NCBI GenBank assembly: GCA_947179155.2
Contig: OX359275.1
Location: forward strand, 5,955,501-6,019,500
Origin: Hedera helix
Lineage: Eukaryota > Streptophyta > Magnoliopsida > Apiales > Araliaceae
Direction of reading: 5' to 3'
Length of the DNA: 64,000 nt
Part shown: piece by piece, positions 35,233 to 45,800 of the stretch
Position numbering within the stretch: the stretch's first letter is position 1
Layout: each line of letters opens with the position of its first letter
Program-made: the position numbers and the translations under genes
The notes under the pieces: model-generated
Told to the model about the DNA's origin: nothing
The model's database searches: none
Seen by the model: only the letters and a program-made list of their open reading frames with translations

Positions 35233-38076
35233 AAATGAATGATATAGATTAAAGAAAATCTGAAATTAATGATATAGATTAAAGATAATGTAATAATTAT
35301 AGAATTTAAAATGAACGGTGTAGATTAAAGATGGTCTTTAAATGAATGGTTTAGATTAAAGAAATCTTAAAAGATGAAATGAGTGGTATGGATTAAAAAT
35401 TATCTTGAAATATACGGTTTAGATTAAATTATGAAATCTTGGATTATGATAAGATTTTTTACTATAAATAAAGGCCTTAACTTAAGGATTTTTCATAAAC
35501 TTTCTTATTTTTTCTTTCACTCTCTAAATATTATTTTATGTAAGTTCTCTTTGAGTGTGCTAAAGTCATCTTGAGTATTTGTGAAGATTTGTAAGTATAC
35601 GAGTACTGTTCATGTAAGTCTTTTTATAAAAGTTATATAAACAACCACACATATTACACAGTGTTTATAAATCTTACTTTAGAAGACTCTTTCTTTAGAA
35701 AATTTATTTTGAAAAGTTTCATTTGAAAGATTTATTTTGAAATATTATTTTCTTTCAAAAACTATATTGAAGTTATTCTACTTTATTTTATCAAATTACT
35801 TTTAATGATTTCATACGAATTGGTATACACCATAAAATTATATGTGGTAGTTACTAATTAAATTATAAATATATAGGTTGATCAACTTCATTTAAATTAA
35901 TATCCAGTTACGTGTTAAGGTAAAGGGTATCATTCTTTTCATATTCGTAAAAGGATATCATTTTCTAGCTTGCTACGGTAAGGGTTATCATTTATTTCAT
36001 ACTCTTAAACTTACTATGGTAAGAACTATTTGGTAAATTTTTTTGAAATGATTATATGTTCTTTAATAGTTTGCGCTTCATCTAATATTATCTCAATTGA
36101 ACCTTCCTATTTTTCTGAATCTTTTTATTGAACTTTAACGTTATTCTGAACTGTGGATCTTGAATATCATTCTTAAATTTGAGTCTACATCATGTTGACA
36201 ATTTGAACATCATTTGACTTAGGGCAAAGTATCATATTATTCTATTCATTATTTATATCTCTGTTATTATTCTAATCATCAAGAATCAAGTTGTTATGAA
36301 TATATGTAGCCTAGGGCACAGATGATAGGATAAATGCGATGATAGGTTAAAGGCGATATAATGGTGGTGCGTCTTTTAGGGCACGTGGTGAATGTTCTCT
36401 TTGGCCTGCGGGAAAAAAAGAACTGTTGTTTGGTATGATTATGACCAAAGGTTGTAGATTAGTATGATCATGACCATTGGTATTATATTTGAATATCTTT
36501 GGCCTGTAGTGCAAAGATGAACTGTTGACTTGAATGATTATGGCTAAAAAACTGTAAATTTGTATTATCATGACCAGTAGTGTTTCAGATGATAAAAGTT
36601 GATGATGTTTTTTTTAAAAAGAGAAGCTAATAGACATTATAATCTACATGATTCTTCTAATGGATTCCTCATTCCGCTGTTATTATTGATCTAAAACTTG
36701 TTGTTTATTATATTCTATCAAGAATTAAACTGTTGAGGGCTAATGATAATTTTTTCATTGTTATCTTATTTATGATATTTATTTACTGGGCTATTTAAGC
36801 TCACTATTTCTTTTTTGTTTCATTGTTCTTAAGGAAATGAGAGAATAGCTGAGTCTAGCCGGAAAATGGAATGGAGGTCCGAGAGATAGTTGTAGTAGTA
36901 TTTACATGTTGTATATAGTGTGGCAATAATAGTGAATATTTAGTTGTGTATTATTGAATTCTGTATTTTTAATTCTATGTACTGTTTATATTAGTTATCG
37001 TGTATTTTTGACATCTCAAATTGGGCTATGTAGGCCCAGATTTTGGGGCGTCACATCAATTCCATAGGTGTAGTAGTATCACCGTTTCCTTTGTCCTTTT
37101 TATCTTGTGCTTTCGAAGCCTTTCTTCCCATTGGTCTCTCCAATCCTACAGAGATTATATCTTTAATACCATCGTTTTCATCCAAACTTACTTCTTATAC
37201 GATTGATGAAGAAGATGCTGTTGGACTTGACTTTCTAGTACTTTTCTGTTTTTTTTCCCAATATTATCTGTACTCCATTTCGACACATCCTTTAATAGTC
37301 TCCAACAATGCATAAATCCAAATGGTTGCTTTTGGATACTTTTGAACATCTCTAAAGCTTGACATATCTATTTTAAAAATTATTTACAAAGTATTAAGTA
37401 TAAACTATAAGAATAAACTTATTGAAATTTTATATGAAAAAACTAAAATACCTTATCTTATTCACCTACACCGCTGTTGCATTCTTTCAATTGAAGCATA
37501 ATATCCACAAAATTTGTTCACCGTGAGTTGAATTGTTAACCATCGTTTCGCCAAAGCAGTAGAATTGCATTCAGACTCAAAATTTTTGTATTCATGAAAG
37601 TATTCATGAACTCTTTCCCAATATCTTCTATGTTTCTAATCGTTTCCTTAAATTGGATCCATGCTTACATTAAGCCATCCAAAAAACAAGGACATCTTCA
37701 TCAATTGTGTAATTTCTCTTTCGCCCTGTTCTTTTATTGGAGTCATTTTCGGGAGTCTGAATTGGTACATTAGTATGAATTGAGAATTCATCCAACAAAT
37801 TTGGATCATCAAGTGAAAAATCTTGAGATAATAATAAAGAATAATACATCAGAGGACCATGATTTTTTATCTAAAAAATAAATTAGAGAGATATTATTAA
37901 TAAAAAAACAAAAAAACAAATATAATAAAAATATAAACTATTTAACCAAATACTTACAATTACTAAATGTTGAAGTTGTTGATTGAGATATGGTAAAATG
38001 TATTGAATCATTGTACATATTTATAATTTTTTCAATCATAATTTTTAAGTTTAACCGTTGAAATATATTTTACCGT

Positions 38077-38104
38077 TGCTTTGTTTTTTTTTTTTTTTTT
38101 TTTT
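38077..38104. repeat. Poly(T) tract
   Basis: About 27 consecutive T, inside the Harbinger element upstream of ORF1. Confidence 0.9.
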
Positions 38105-38773
38105 GTAGCCATTCTGTGACTTCTTCTTTTCTTTTTATCGTTCTGTCACTTCTACGCCCCTTCATCTTCTTCCTCTCTCACAGGCATCCCTAACCCTAAG
38201 CTTCATCTCCTTCCTCTCTCAGACATCCCAAAAGCTTCATCTCCTTATTCTTCTTCACCATCTCATTCTCTACCACTAAAATATATTAAAAATTTTAGTC
38301 CACCAAAATCAGATTCGTTGATATAGTTGTTTCGTTCCGCCGGAAAAGCAAGAAGACTATATTTGCTCTACCTATTGTAGCGAGAAGTTTTGTCCTCGAC
38401 TATATTTAGTCTAGGATATGCGTATCTCTGGCCTGCTGGAGATGGCCTAAGAACTTGATGATGAGACTTTGTATCAGTCAAAGAGACCTCGGGGTTTGCT
38501 AGCTGCAGTAGCTCGTCCCTTTGATTTTTATTTTATTACAAATGATGTACTTCCATCATAGCGATTAAAGGCTTTCCAAAACTATTATTATTTTATATAT
38601 TTAGCTTATTCATTTCATTTTTATGAACAATTTAGGCCTTTTTAACTCTTGCTCAAACAAATTGAAATTGAAGTTGGTATATTTGTTTATAAATTAAGAG
38701 ACAGACTTCTGTCGACCGGTCTCCTTGACATAGGTTCAAATGTATATGGTGCAAGCCCTTAACAATATAGACC

Positions 38774-38930
38774 ACTTAAACACACAATATTCAAACACTA
38801 TACAAAATATTATATATCATCTCACTAATAAAAAGTGGTTCTGGTACGGATTTTCGTGTCAGAACCCACTTTTTAATTGTGAGATGAGATATAGTGTTTG
38901 GTGTTGTGATTGAATGTAGTGTGTGTAAAC
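38774..38930. mobile_element. Hairpin-type MITE
   Basis: Nearly the whole stretch folds on itself. AAAAAGTGGTTCTG at 38830 pairs with CAGAACCCACTTTTT at 38860, and the outer arms pair CAAACACTATA and ATCATCTCAC with GTGAGATGAGAT and TATAGTGTTTG, ending at CTTAAACACACA and GTGTGTGTAAAC. The loop is about 18 nt. No target duplication was fixed. Confidence 0.6.
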
Positions 38931-39132
38931 TTATTATAACAATATACTCCCTCTCTGCTAAAACATTAGAGATATATTTTTATTTTTAATTCATTTAATT
39001 AAAATGATACATTTTTACTTTATAACTGCACATAAAGTGATCACATGATATTAATGTTAAAATTTAAGATTGAAATATAGCACAATCATATAAAAATTTA
39101 GATAAAGAATGAAAAAAATAAGAATACACGAT

Positions 39133-39428
39133 ATACCTTGATTTATTAATTTGGCTAGTCTTACTTATCTGATATATTTATTATATGTCTCACACGCTCT
39201 AAAATAATCCACACACTAAACAATGTTTTATAAAAACTAAAAAATCATAACTGTTATAACATGTATTCAAGCCTAATCATATACCTAGATTTATTAATTT
39301 GACTAGTCTTGCTTATTTGATATATTTATTATATGTCTCACATACTCTAAAATAAGCCACACACTAAACAATGTTTTATAAAAACTAAAAAATCATAACT
39401 GCTATAACATGTATTCAAGCCTAATACA
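39133..39428 (+). repeat. Two-copy 148-bp tandem duplication
   Basis: Units start at 39133 and 39281 (ATACCTxGATTTATTAATTT) and end AACATGTATTCAAGCCTAAT. They differ at only a few positions, so the duplication is recent. Confidence 0.95.
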
Positions 39429-39922
39429 TTAGTAAAATTCAAGATCGGACTACTAATATTTCTCTAACCCCCGATTACCCTATTGTAATGGCCATTAGTC
39501 AAATCTGTAAAAATATGAGTCAATCTCAATACTTAATCTGTTATTTCATCTTTATTATCTTTTTTATTATTGCATCATCACTTCTAATTGACTATTTAAC
39601 TAATATTACGGAAACGTTTGAAAAAATAAAATTATTTAAAAGTTATTATTTTAAAAATGTATTTATTAGTCCTCCAATAATTATCAAACAGCAGGCGTTA
39701 AGGCCGATTGAATTGAAGAGGGTTGAACTTGATTTTACTATTTACGACTATCTACTGCTAGAATTACTTATTGTTAGGACATAATAACATTCAAACAAAT
39801 TAACATGATCCTAATATTATTGCAAACCGAAATATACGCATATATTATTAATTAGCGAGTAAAAAAGGCACAATGCAGCGATGTTGAAGATGTGTGTCAT
39901 GACATAATTGATTTTAAGTATC

Positions 39923-40216
39923 GTAATGATGCGTTTGAATTGAAATAATGAAATGAAGGAGGAATCGAATGATTTTAAAGTGTTTCAAGTGTATATTTGA
40001 TTATTGATGATGGTGGGTGGTGTAATATTATAACAAAATTATCACATATATCCAGAATGTATTTTATTCTATCACCTCTTACATGTATTAAAAATCAAGA
40101 GAACTGAATAAATTTTTATTTTATTAGAATAATTTATCTTCTAAAATAATCATCAAATACAATATTTTTCATTTTATTCCTTCTCCAATCTATTTACTCA
40201 ATCAAAACGTAACATT
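39923..40216. mobile_element. Probable MITE, about 294 bp
   Basis: GTAATGATGCGTTTGAATTG at the left resembles the complement of the right end (TAATGTTACGTTTTGATTG). Both arms continue with AATGAAATGA/AATAAAATGA after a GGAGG or GGAGAAGG block. No clear target duplication; imperfect arms of about 45 bp. Confidence 0.45.
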
Positions 40217-40373
40217 AGAAACGTAACATAAGAGTTGTACTAGTAACTCCACAGTTAATTCTATGTAATTATATATAACAGAAATCAAATTGAGTACAAG
40301 AAATCATAAATCACATGCGTAATTAGAGGCTGCCTGGATTTAGGAGGTGGATCGGAGGAGGATGTACTAATGT

Positions 40374-40751
40374 CTAGTCTTTGATTCCACTTGCCGAGCT
40401 ATCGGCAAGGATTTTTGCATGAAATCTGTCGATATAATCAGAAAATTTGTCATTAATATTATTATTGTTGATTCCAGAAACCATGTAGCTGTTGAAGCTG
40501 CTTTTGGGCATTTGTGACCTCTGGTTTGCACCAAACTGTAATTCATTAACCGTGGAGGAGACTCTTTTGTCTTCCTTCAAAATCCCGCTATTTTTGTCTG
40601 GTAGTGCACCATATTTCCTAGTGCTGCTACTTGTTCTGAAATTCATATTACCTGCAAGAGAAAAAGATGATAGTTTGATAATGTTTACGACTACCTGCAT
40701 AGATTTCTCACAAAGAGATTTCTTCTTATGCCTGCCCTTATTGGTGATCAT
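40374..40751 (-). CDS. Small basic protein of unknown function, 125 aa
   Basis: A single open frame from the ATG at 40751 to the TAG at 40374. The N terminus is strongly basic (MITNKGRHKKKSLCEKS), followed by a short hydrophobic helix-like MQVVVNIIKLSSFSLA, a Ser/Thr/Asn-rich middle and FSDYIDRFHAKILADSSAS near the end. Composition and codon use look like real plant protein rather than AT-rich noise. The KKSLCEKSMQVVVNIIKLSS block has the feel of a small conserved plant family I cannot name. A CTCTTGCAG|GTAAT at 40650 might be a splice site, but the frame is open across it. Membrane or nuclear location cannot be decided. Confidence 0.6.
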   Translation of the reverse strand: MITNKGRHKKKSLCEKSMQVVVNIIKLSSFSLAGNMNFRTSSSTRKYGALPDKNSGILKEDKRVSSTVNELQFGANQRSQMPKSSFNSYMVSGINNNNINDKFSDYIDRFHAKILADSSASGIKD

Positions 40752-41291
40752 GGCTCTGCTTAATTATAAGCTAGCTAGCTAGCTTCAGGGATTCCTGCAA
40801 ATAAAAAAACAGATGAATTTCTATATATGTATAAAGATCGAGGACACGGGAGGTGAATGACACTTCACATTCTTGCGTGAGGTGCTCCTTATAATAATAA
40901 TGTTTTGAAAAATTATAAAACACTATTTTGTACATAACATGGGGGGACGGGGTATATTCAATTATACAAAATGATGTCGTTTTTGTATGATAATTCACGC
41001 AATTATATGCAATCTCTTTTTCCGACTATAAAAAATAATAATAAAAAAAAAGATCTCAAAAACTTGTTATCATCCTTGCTTGAAAAAGGAAGGACTTTTT
41101 AATGGCTAAACTAATTGTTCTGGTGGGGGTTATGCAAGTGGTTTATACGATTACAACAAAAGAAGCCATGCCACTTTTTTGGGTGGGTATCAACAAAACC
41201 ACTGAAAATGAAGTAAGAAAGCCCCTTTAGAATGGTTGAGGCAGAGAAGTCAAAAGGTGAAAGGATAAGAGGAATCATCCATCCTTCTAAA

Positions 41292-41296
<5 letters not shown>

Positions 41297-41346
<50 letters not shown>
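41297..41346. repeat. (AT)n microsatellite
   Basis: About 25 AT units, about 0.55 kb upstream of the 125-aa gene. Confidence 0.95.
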
Positions 41347-41348
<2 letters not shown>

Positions 41349-41825
41349 TGTTTCCTTCTTGTCATAGAATGGTTAACTAGCTTACACTTGGTTGTACAAT
41401 GAAATAAAGGGGGAACAAGAGGGGAGAATTCATTGTCTATCTGGTGAGTAGTGAGCTGAATTTTTGAGTGTGTCTATTGCCAGTCATTTGCTTAATTCAA
41501 ATCTTAAACTGCACTATACTTTCCTAGTGCTTTTCTCTTTCTCTGATTTTGTTTTGCCTCTTACCTCTGTTCAGCACATATATATGTATGTGGACGTACA
41601 TTAACTGAAAAGTAACATTTTCTAATAATTCTTTTAGAATCTCCCGTCTCATCATGCACAATTAATATGAATTTAATAGAAATTTTATTTGATATTCAAA
41701 CTGATCAGCAAAAAAGGAACTATCTAAAAGATTTGGAATTACATACATACCAACACTGCAAAAATCACAATTTAGGACTCAAATATAATATACTAGTCTT
41801 TCAGAATGATATATTTCATATTATT

Positions 41826-41850
41826 CGGTCGGTCGGTCGGTCGGTCGGTG
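41826..41850. repeat. (CGGT)6 tetranucleotide repeat
   Basis: Six perfect CGGT units in otherwise AT-rich DNA. Confidence 0.95.
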
Positions 41851-41851
41851 T

Positions 41852-42473
41852 AGACACGAGTAATTTAAAATTCTCATTTGCCATTTATCCCACTCCCTTC
41901 TCCTTGCACCATTTAAATTTAACACTCCCCATCTTTAGAAGACACTCTAATGAAATATTTTAAATATAACGCTTATTTGTGTTTATAGGAGAATTTGGTC
42001 ATTTATCACTTAATAATACATATATATGTACATATATATCTTACATAGGTGAGAGATTCTATAAGCTCATGTATAATATGTGAATGAAATTAAGAAAAAA
42101 ATATGAAGAATTGAGGAATTGTAAGCATAACAAACTATGACAACATTGTAAACAGTCTACTTCAATTTTATGCATACATAGTAAACAGCTCATCATTTAA
42201 GCTGTGGTCCTCATATAGCCTACAAGTAGCTTCACGAAAATCCCACATCCATTATAAATGGGCTTTCAAAGTAATAAAAGGCTATAAATAAGAATTAACA
42301 ACAAAAAAAATACCTCCTAGTGCATACAAGGAGGAGAAAGAAAATATTGTAAAGAGAGTCGAAGAGAAAAAACATTATATGTTTATGGGGCACCTATCAC
42401 GTGGTGTCTCACATCATTCATATGTTGTGTTTAAAGTGGATCATACATAAATGGTGTAGTACACCACATGATT
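41852..42473. other. Intergenic stretch, nothing firm
   Basis: AT-rich; contains GGCTATAAATAAG at about 42281, a TATA-like word roughly 540 bp upstream of the membrane-protein start codon. Whether it is used is unknown. Confidence 0.35.
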
Positions 42474-42482
42474 AGTGTTCTG

Positions 42483-42736
42483 GACTACTAAATAATTACG
42501 CGTAAAGCCTAAAAATTATTTAAAATTTAACCATTGGTCTATGCTGTCCGAAGGCACGACAAAATAAAATAAAATAAACTTATCATTCCTAAAATTTATA
42601 AATATTAGTCCATGCCATGACCAGACATAAGTGCAATTTATATGAAATATATCTATGTATATATCAAACTTCACACCAATGACTAGTAATTATTCAGTGG
42701 TTAAATTTTAAATGATATTTAGGCTTTACAGCATTG
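42483..42736. mobile_element. Mutator-type MITE, 254 bp, in the promoter of the membrane-protein gene
   Basis: AGTGTTCTG is directly repeated at 42474-42482 and 42737-42745 (9 bp, the Mutator length). Inside, GTAAAGCCTAAAAATTATTT and its inverted partner (AAATGATATTTAGGCTTTAC) form arms of about 36 bp starting a few bases from each end. No coding. It ends 85 bp before the ATG. Confidence 0.7.
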
Positions 42737-42821
42737 AGTGTTCTGTTTTTAATAAAAGGATTAGTTACCAAATTCGAATTTTATTTATTTGAGAGAGATC
42801 TAATAGGAAGACGAGAGAGAC

Positions 42822-45800
42822 ATGGCTTCTTCGGTTATGGTTATTCTCCTTTTTAATGCTATTGTGCTCTCCGCTTCTTCATATCTCACACTAGGCCACC
42901 GACAGTAAGTCGATCGCTTCCAAGATATATATATATGTATGTTCTTGTGTATTTGATTATTGCTAGGTTTGTTAATTACTTCAATTGATTCGTTTAAGTT
43001 TTATTGTTTTGATTTTAATTAATTATGGTGAAAGAGAGACGAGAGATGCAGGCGTAGGAGACACAGAATTAGGGCGTCGAATTCTGATGAGCTTTAAGGA
43101 AACACCTAATGGCGGTAATCTTACTTTCGAATGCTCTCCTTCTGGTCCTTGTCTGCCGTGCCTCTACTCCGAAAAAGTAAGATTTTCTTATTGCTGTAAT
43201 TCAATTTTACTTCAACTTGATTGATTATTGTGTTGTTTGGATGATTAATTAATTGATTCTAGACGATCATGCTTTCTACGTTAGGTTGACATTTCAGTGA
43301 AAAATTGTAAATGTTTGTGAATTGTTTTGCCTCAAATGCTAGATAATTTTATTTTTTCTGGATTTCAACACACCTTATGGTATTGAGACTTTTCTTCTAC
43401 TGATGTACCTTATAATTTGAAAATCATATGTGCTGAGCTGATTGGTTATGAGAAGATGTCTTTGTTGTCTTATATAACTATTATAATCTCCGGTCTGCAT
43501 TCCTTTACTTGAATCTTCTATATAATGTTCTTCAATTAGTTAATTCTCTTGGATTTTATTGATGTTTCTGTGAAGAAGATAAGATTTTGTTTTGCAATTA
43601 TTAAATGATAGGCATCTAGCCTTACCTTACTAACTTGCATTCCGCTTCCCGTACCCTTTTGCATTCCACTTCGTTTAACTGAAATGATCCGCTTTCCTTG
43701 TCACGTCGGTCTAGTGTAGCAGTGAATATTAAAGAGAAACGACAAAGCTAAACTGAAATTTGGAGTTGATGAAAAATCTTTTATCTAAGAACAAGTGTAA
43801 CTTATATAATCCTTGGTTCCAGTTAAGGAGAGCTACCATTAGTGTTCATTGATATGAGCACACCATTGTTACTTCTTATATTAGTTATTCCTTTTCTTTT
43901 ACGGAGAGAAATTAGTATTGCATATTTCATTGTAGAAGGATGATAAATATCGATGTAGTGAAACTGGATATCGTATACCTTTGAGATGTGTGAAAATTGG
44001 AGCTGATTCTAAGGAAATAGATAACAAAAAGATGCAAGGTCGGTCCACTCTTGATACATCGTACGAAAACGTAAAGGTGAACGTGAAATCGCATGACGAT
44101 GAAGAGTTCTCTGCTTCGATTACACAGAGAAGTTTGTTGGATGATTCATCCATATCAGAGGGCGGGTCAGAGGCTTACATTACTTACAGAAGTTGTATAC
44201 CTGCAGTTAATGAAGAGAAAATGTCAGTACTTGGATTTGAGGTATGTTTATTTTTTCCCTGACACACCCTCTTTTGTTGGATCTTTAGTTAGTTTTGATT
44301 CATGTATCTGGTGCTTAAATTTATTTTTTAATCCAGTGCTTGAAAACCTGCATGCTTGACAAATTTTGTATAACATGGTAATAAAGCTTAGATATGTAAG
44401 ATCTTGAATTCATGTTTTCTCCATATGTGTTTGTTCTGGCATTCTATTAGTCTAGATGTGCCTCCACACACCATTGGGGATGAGTGGGGTGGATCACACT
44501 ATAGTTTTGTCTTTGATAGTTTAAGCATTTGGCATTATTGGTAATCAGAATGATATTAGAGCTTTGCTTTTATGGAATATTGGTGTGCTGTCGCAGGCAA
44601 GCAAAAATAAATTCTTACTTTGGTAAATATTTATGTAGTAGTGCAAGTAAGAATCGATCACACAGAGAATGATTAATTTAATTTTTATGTTACGTAAATC
44701 AAAATTGGGGGATTTTTAATTAAAATAAATAATTAAAATAATATAAAATAAAAATAATAAGAAATTAAATACGCAGAATAAATTAATAGAATAAATCAGA
44801 ATAACAAATCTAGGGTTAAATTAACATTCACTATCAGAAATTTACATTGATTGTTAACTCTATTGTTCGAAATAGCGCTCGAGGCTTACGCCTCAAGGCC
44901 CGCCTCAAAGCGAGACTACATGTTGTTGGCGCAAGGCCTACACCTCAGAGAGAAATTTCGAAACTTACGCCTCATTTGGTTGAGGCTTATGCCTCAAGGC
45001 TATTGCGTCTCAAGGTTGTTCAAGGCCTACGCCTTGGTTTGAATTAAACAAAGGCCTAGAATTCTTCTTCTTTTTCTTCTTTATATGATGCTCTTTTTGA
45101 CTGATTCCTCCATTTTTGTTTGTTTGTCTGCCCTGATTTCTAATTTTTGTTATGCATACTATATGATATAACTTTTTCTTTTAATTTATGTTGAACATTA
45201 AATTAAAATATATAATATAATTTATTGTTATACTGGCAGATAGTTATTCTTAAAATTTTCATTAGACCCTAAACTGAAATATATTCTTAAAATTGAATTA
45301 TAATTGTATGTAAATTCTCGATTTTTTTTTACTTTGTTTTAAAATTAAAACTACATTTTGAGTTTTTAAAACTATGAAATTATAAACTCAGTATCATTAC
45401 AAATTTGTTTGAGTATAGTATGAGGAAGTAATAATTATTTGTAAAATATATAATATTAGCAATTACTACATTTGTTACTTTCAAAACCTTAAATAAATTC
45501 ATTTAACAATTTTTTTATAATTTTACAATTATATTTCAAAAAGTTAAGATGTTTCCTTAATATTCAAAAGAGAAAGTTTTTTTCTTTTAAAGATACTGAA
45601 GAGAAATAAATGAACAAAAAAGCGATAATTTACATTTGGTGATAAAAACATACTTTACAAATGAATATTAAAAAGAATATTAAAAAAGAAAAGAGTATTG
45701 TTTTTACGTGCTGCAGTAGAAAGTGGTGTAAAAAAATTACAACTGAAAGAAGGAAGTGAAACTAAACATAAATTTAAGAATTATATTGAATTAAACTAAA

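Larger units (their letters stand above)
34156..37055 (+). mobile_element. Solo LTR of a Ty3/gypsy-type element, 2.9 kb
   Basis: Edges TGTAAGACCCCGAC ... TTTTGGGGCGTCACA, flanked by TCAAT at 34151-34155 and 37056-37060. A TATA-like ACTATAAATAAAGG at 35461 gives a plus-strand promoter. It interrupts the Harbinger ORF1 without loss of flanking sequence. Coding-free. Confidence 0.88.
34020..38011 (-). pseudogene. Harbinger ORF1 (SANT/Myb-like, NAM-associated), split by an LTR
   Basis: On the minus strand, exon 1 (38011 to about 37970) begins MIQYILPYLNQQLQHL, with a donor GTAAGT. The main exon gives FSLDDPNLLDEFSIHTNVPI, RKRNYTIDEDVL, WLNVSMDPI, VHEYFHEYKNFES, LAKRWLTIQLTVNKFCGYYA, the trihelix/SANT-like pattern of plant Harbinger ORF1. 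Near 37090, ERPMGRKASKAQDKK matches the conserved C-terminal block. The frame is interrupted at 37055 by the solo LTR, and a basic/acidic tail resumes at 34150-34020. Frameshifts and stops occur near 37690-37620. ORF1 normally binds element ends and assists the transposase. Confidence 0.8.
30631..38447. mobile_element. PIF/Harbinger element with both genes, invaded by two solo LTRs
   Basis: The left end GAGCATCTCCAGCAG and the right end CTGCTGGAGATGGCC are inverted. TAA (30628-30630 and 38448-38450) is the 3-bp target duplication typical of PIF/Harbinger. Inside are a DDE transposase pseudogene (+, 30947-32223) and a SANT/Myb-like ORF1 pseudogene (-, about 34020-38011), convergent. A copia-type solo LTR (32385-34011) and a gypsy-type solo LTR (34156-37055) were inserted later. 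Without these the element is about 3.3 kb. ACTATATTTAGTC recurs near both termini as an extended imperfect TIR. Confidence 0.9.

Noticed and set aside
38830..38875. Hairpin considered as a transcription terminator
   Set aside because: Plant nuclear DNA; the hairpin extends into longer arms typical of a MITE.
39488..39784. 98-codon plus frame with a hydrophobic stretch
   Set aside because: Composition follows the AT-rich background (Ile/Phe/Leu/Tyr-rich); no leader, homology-like motif or splice context.
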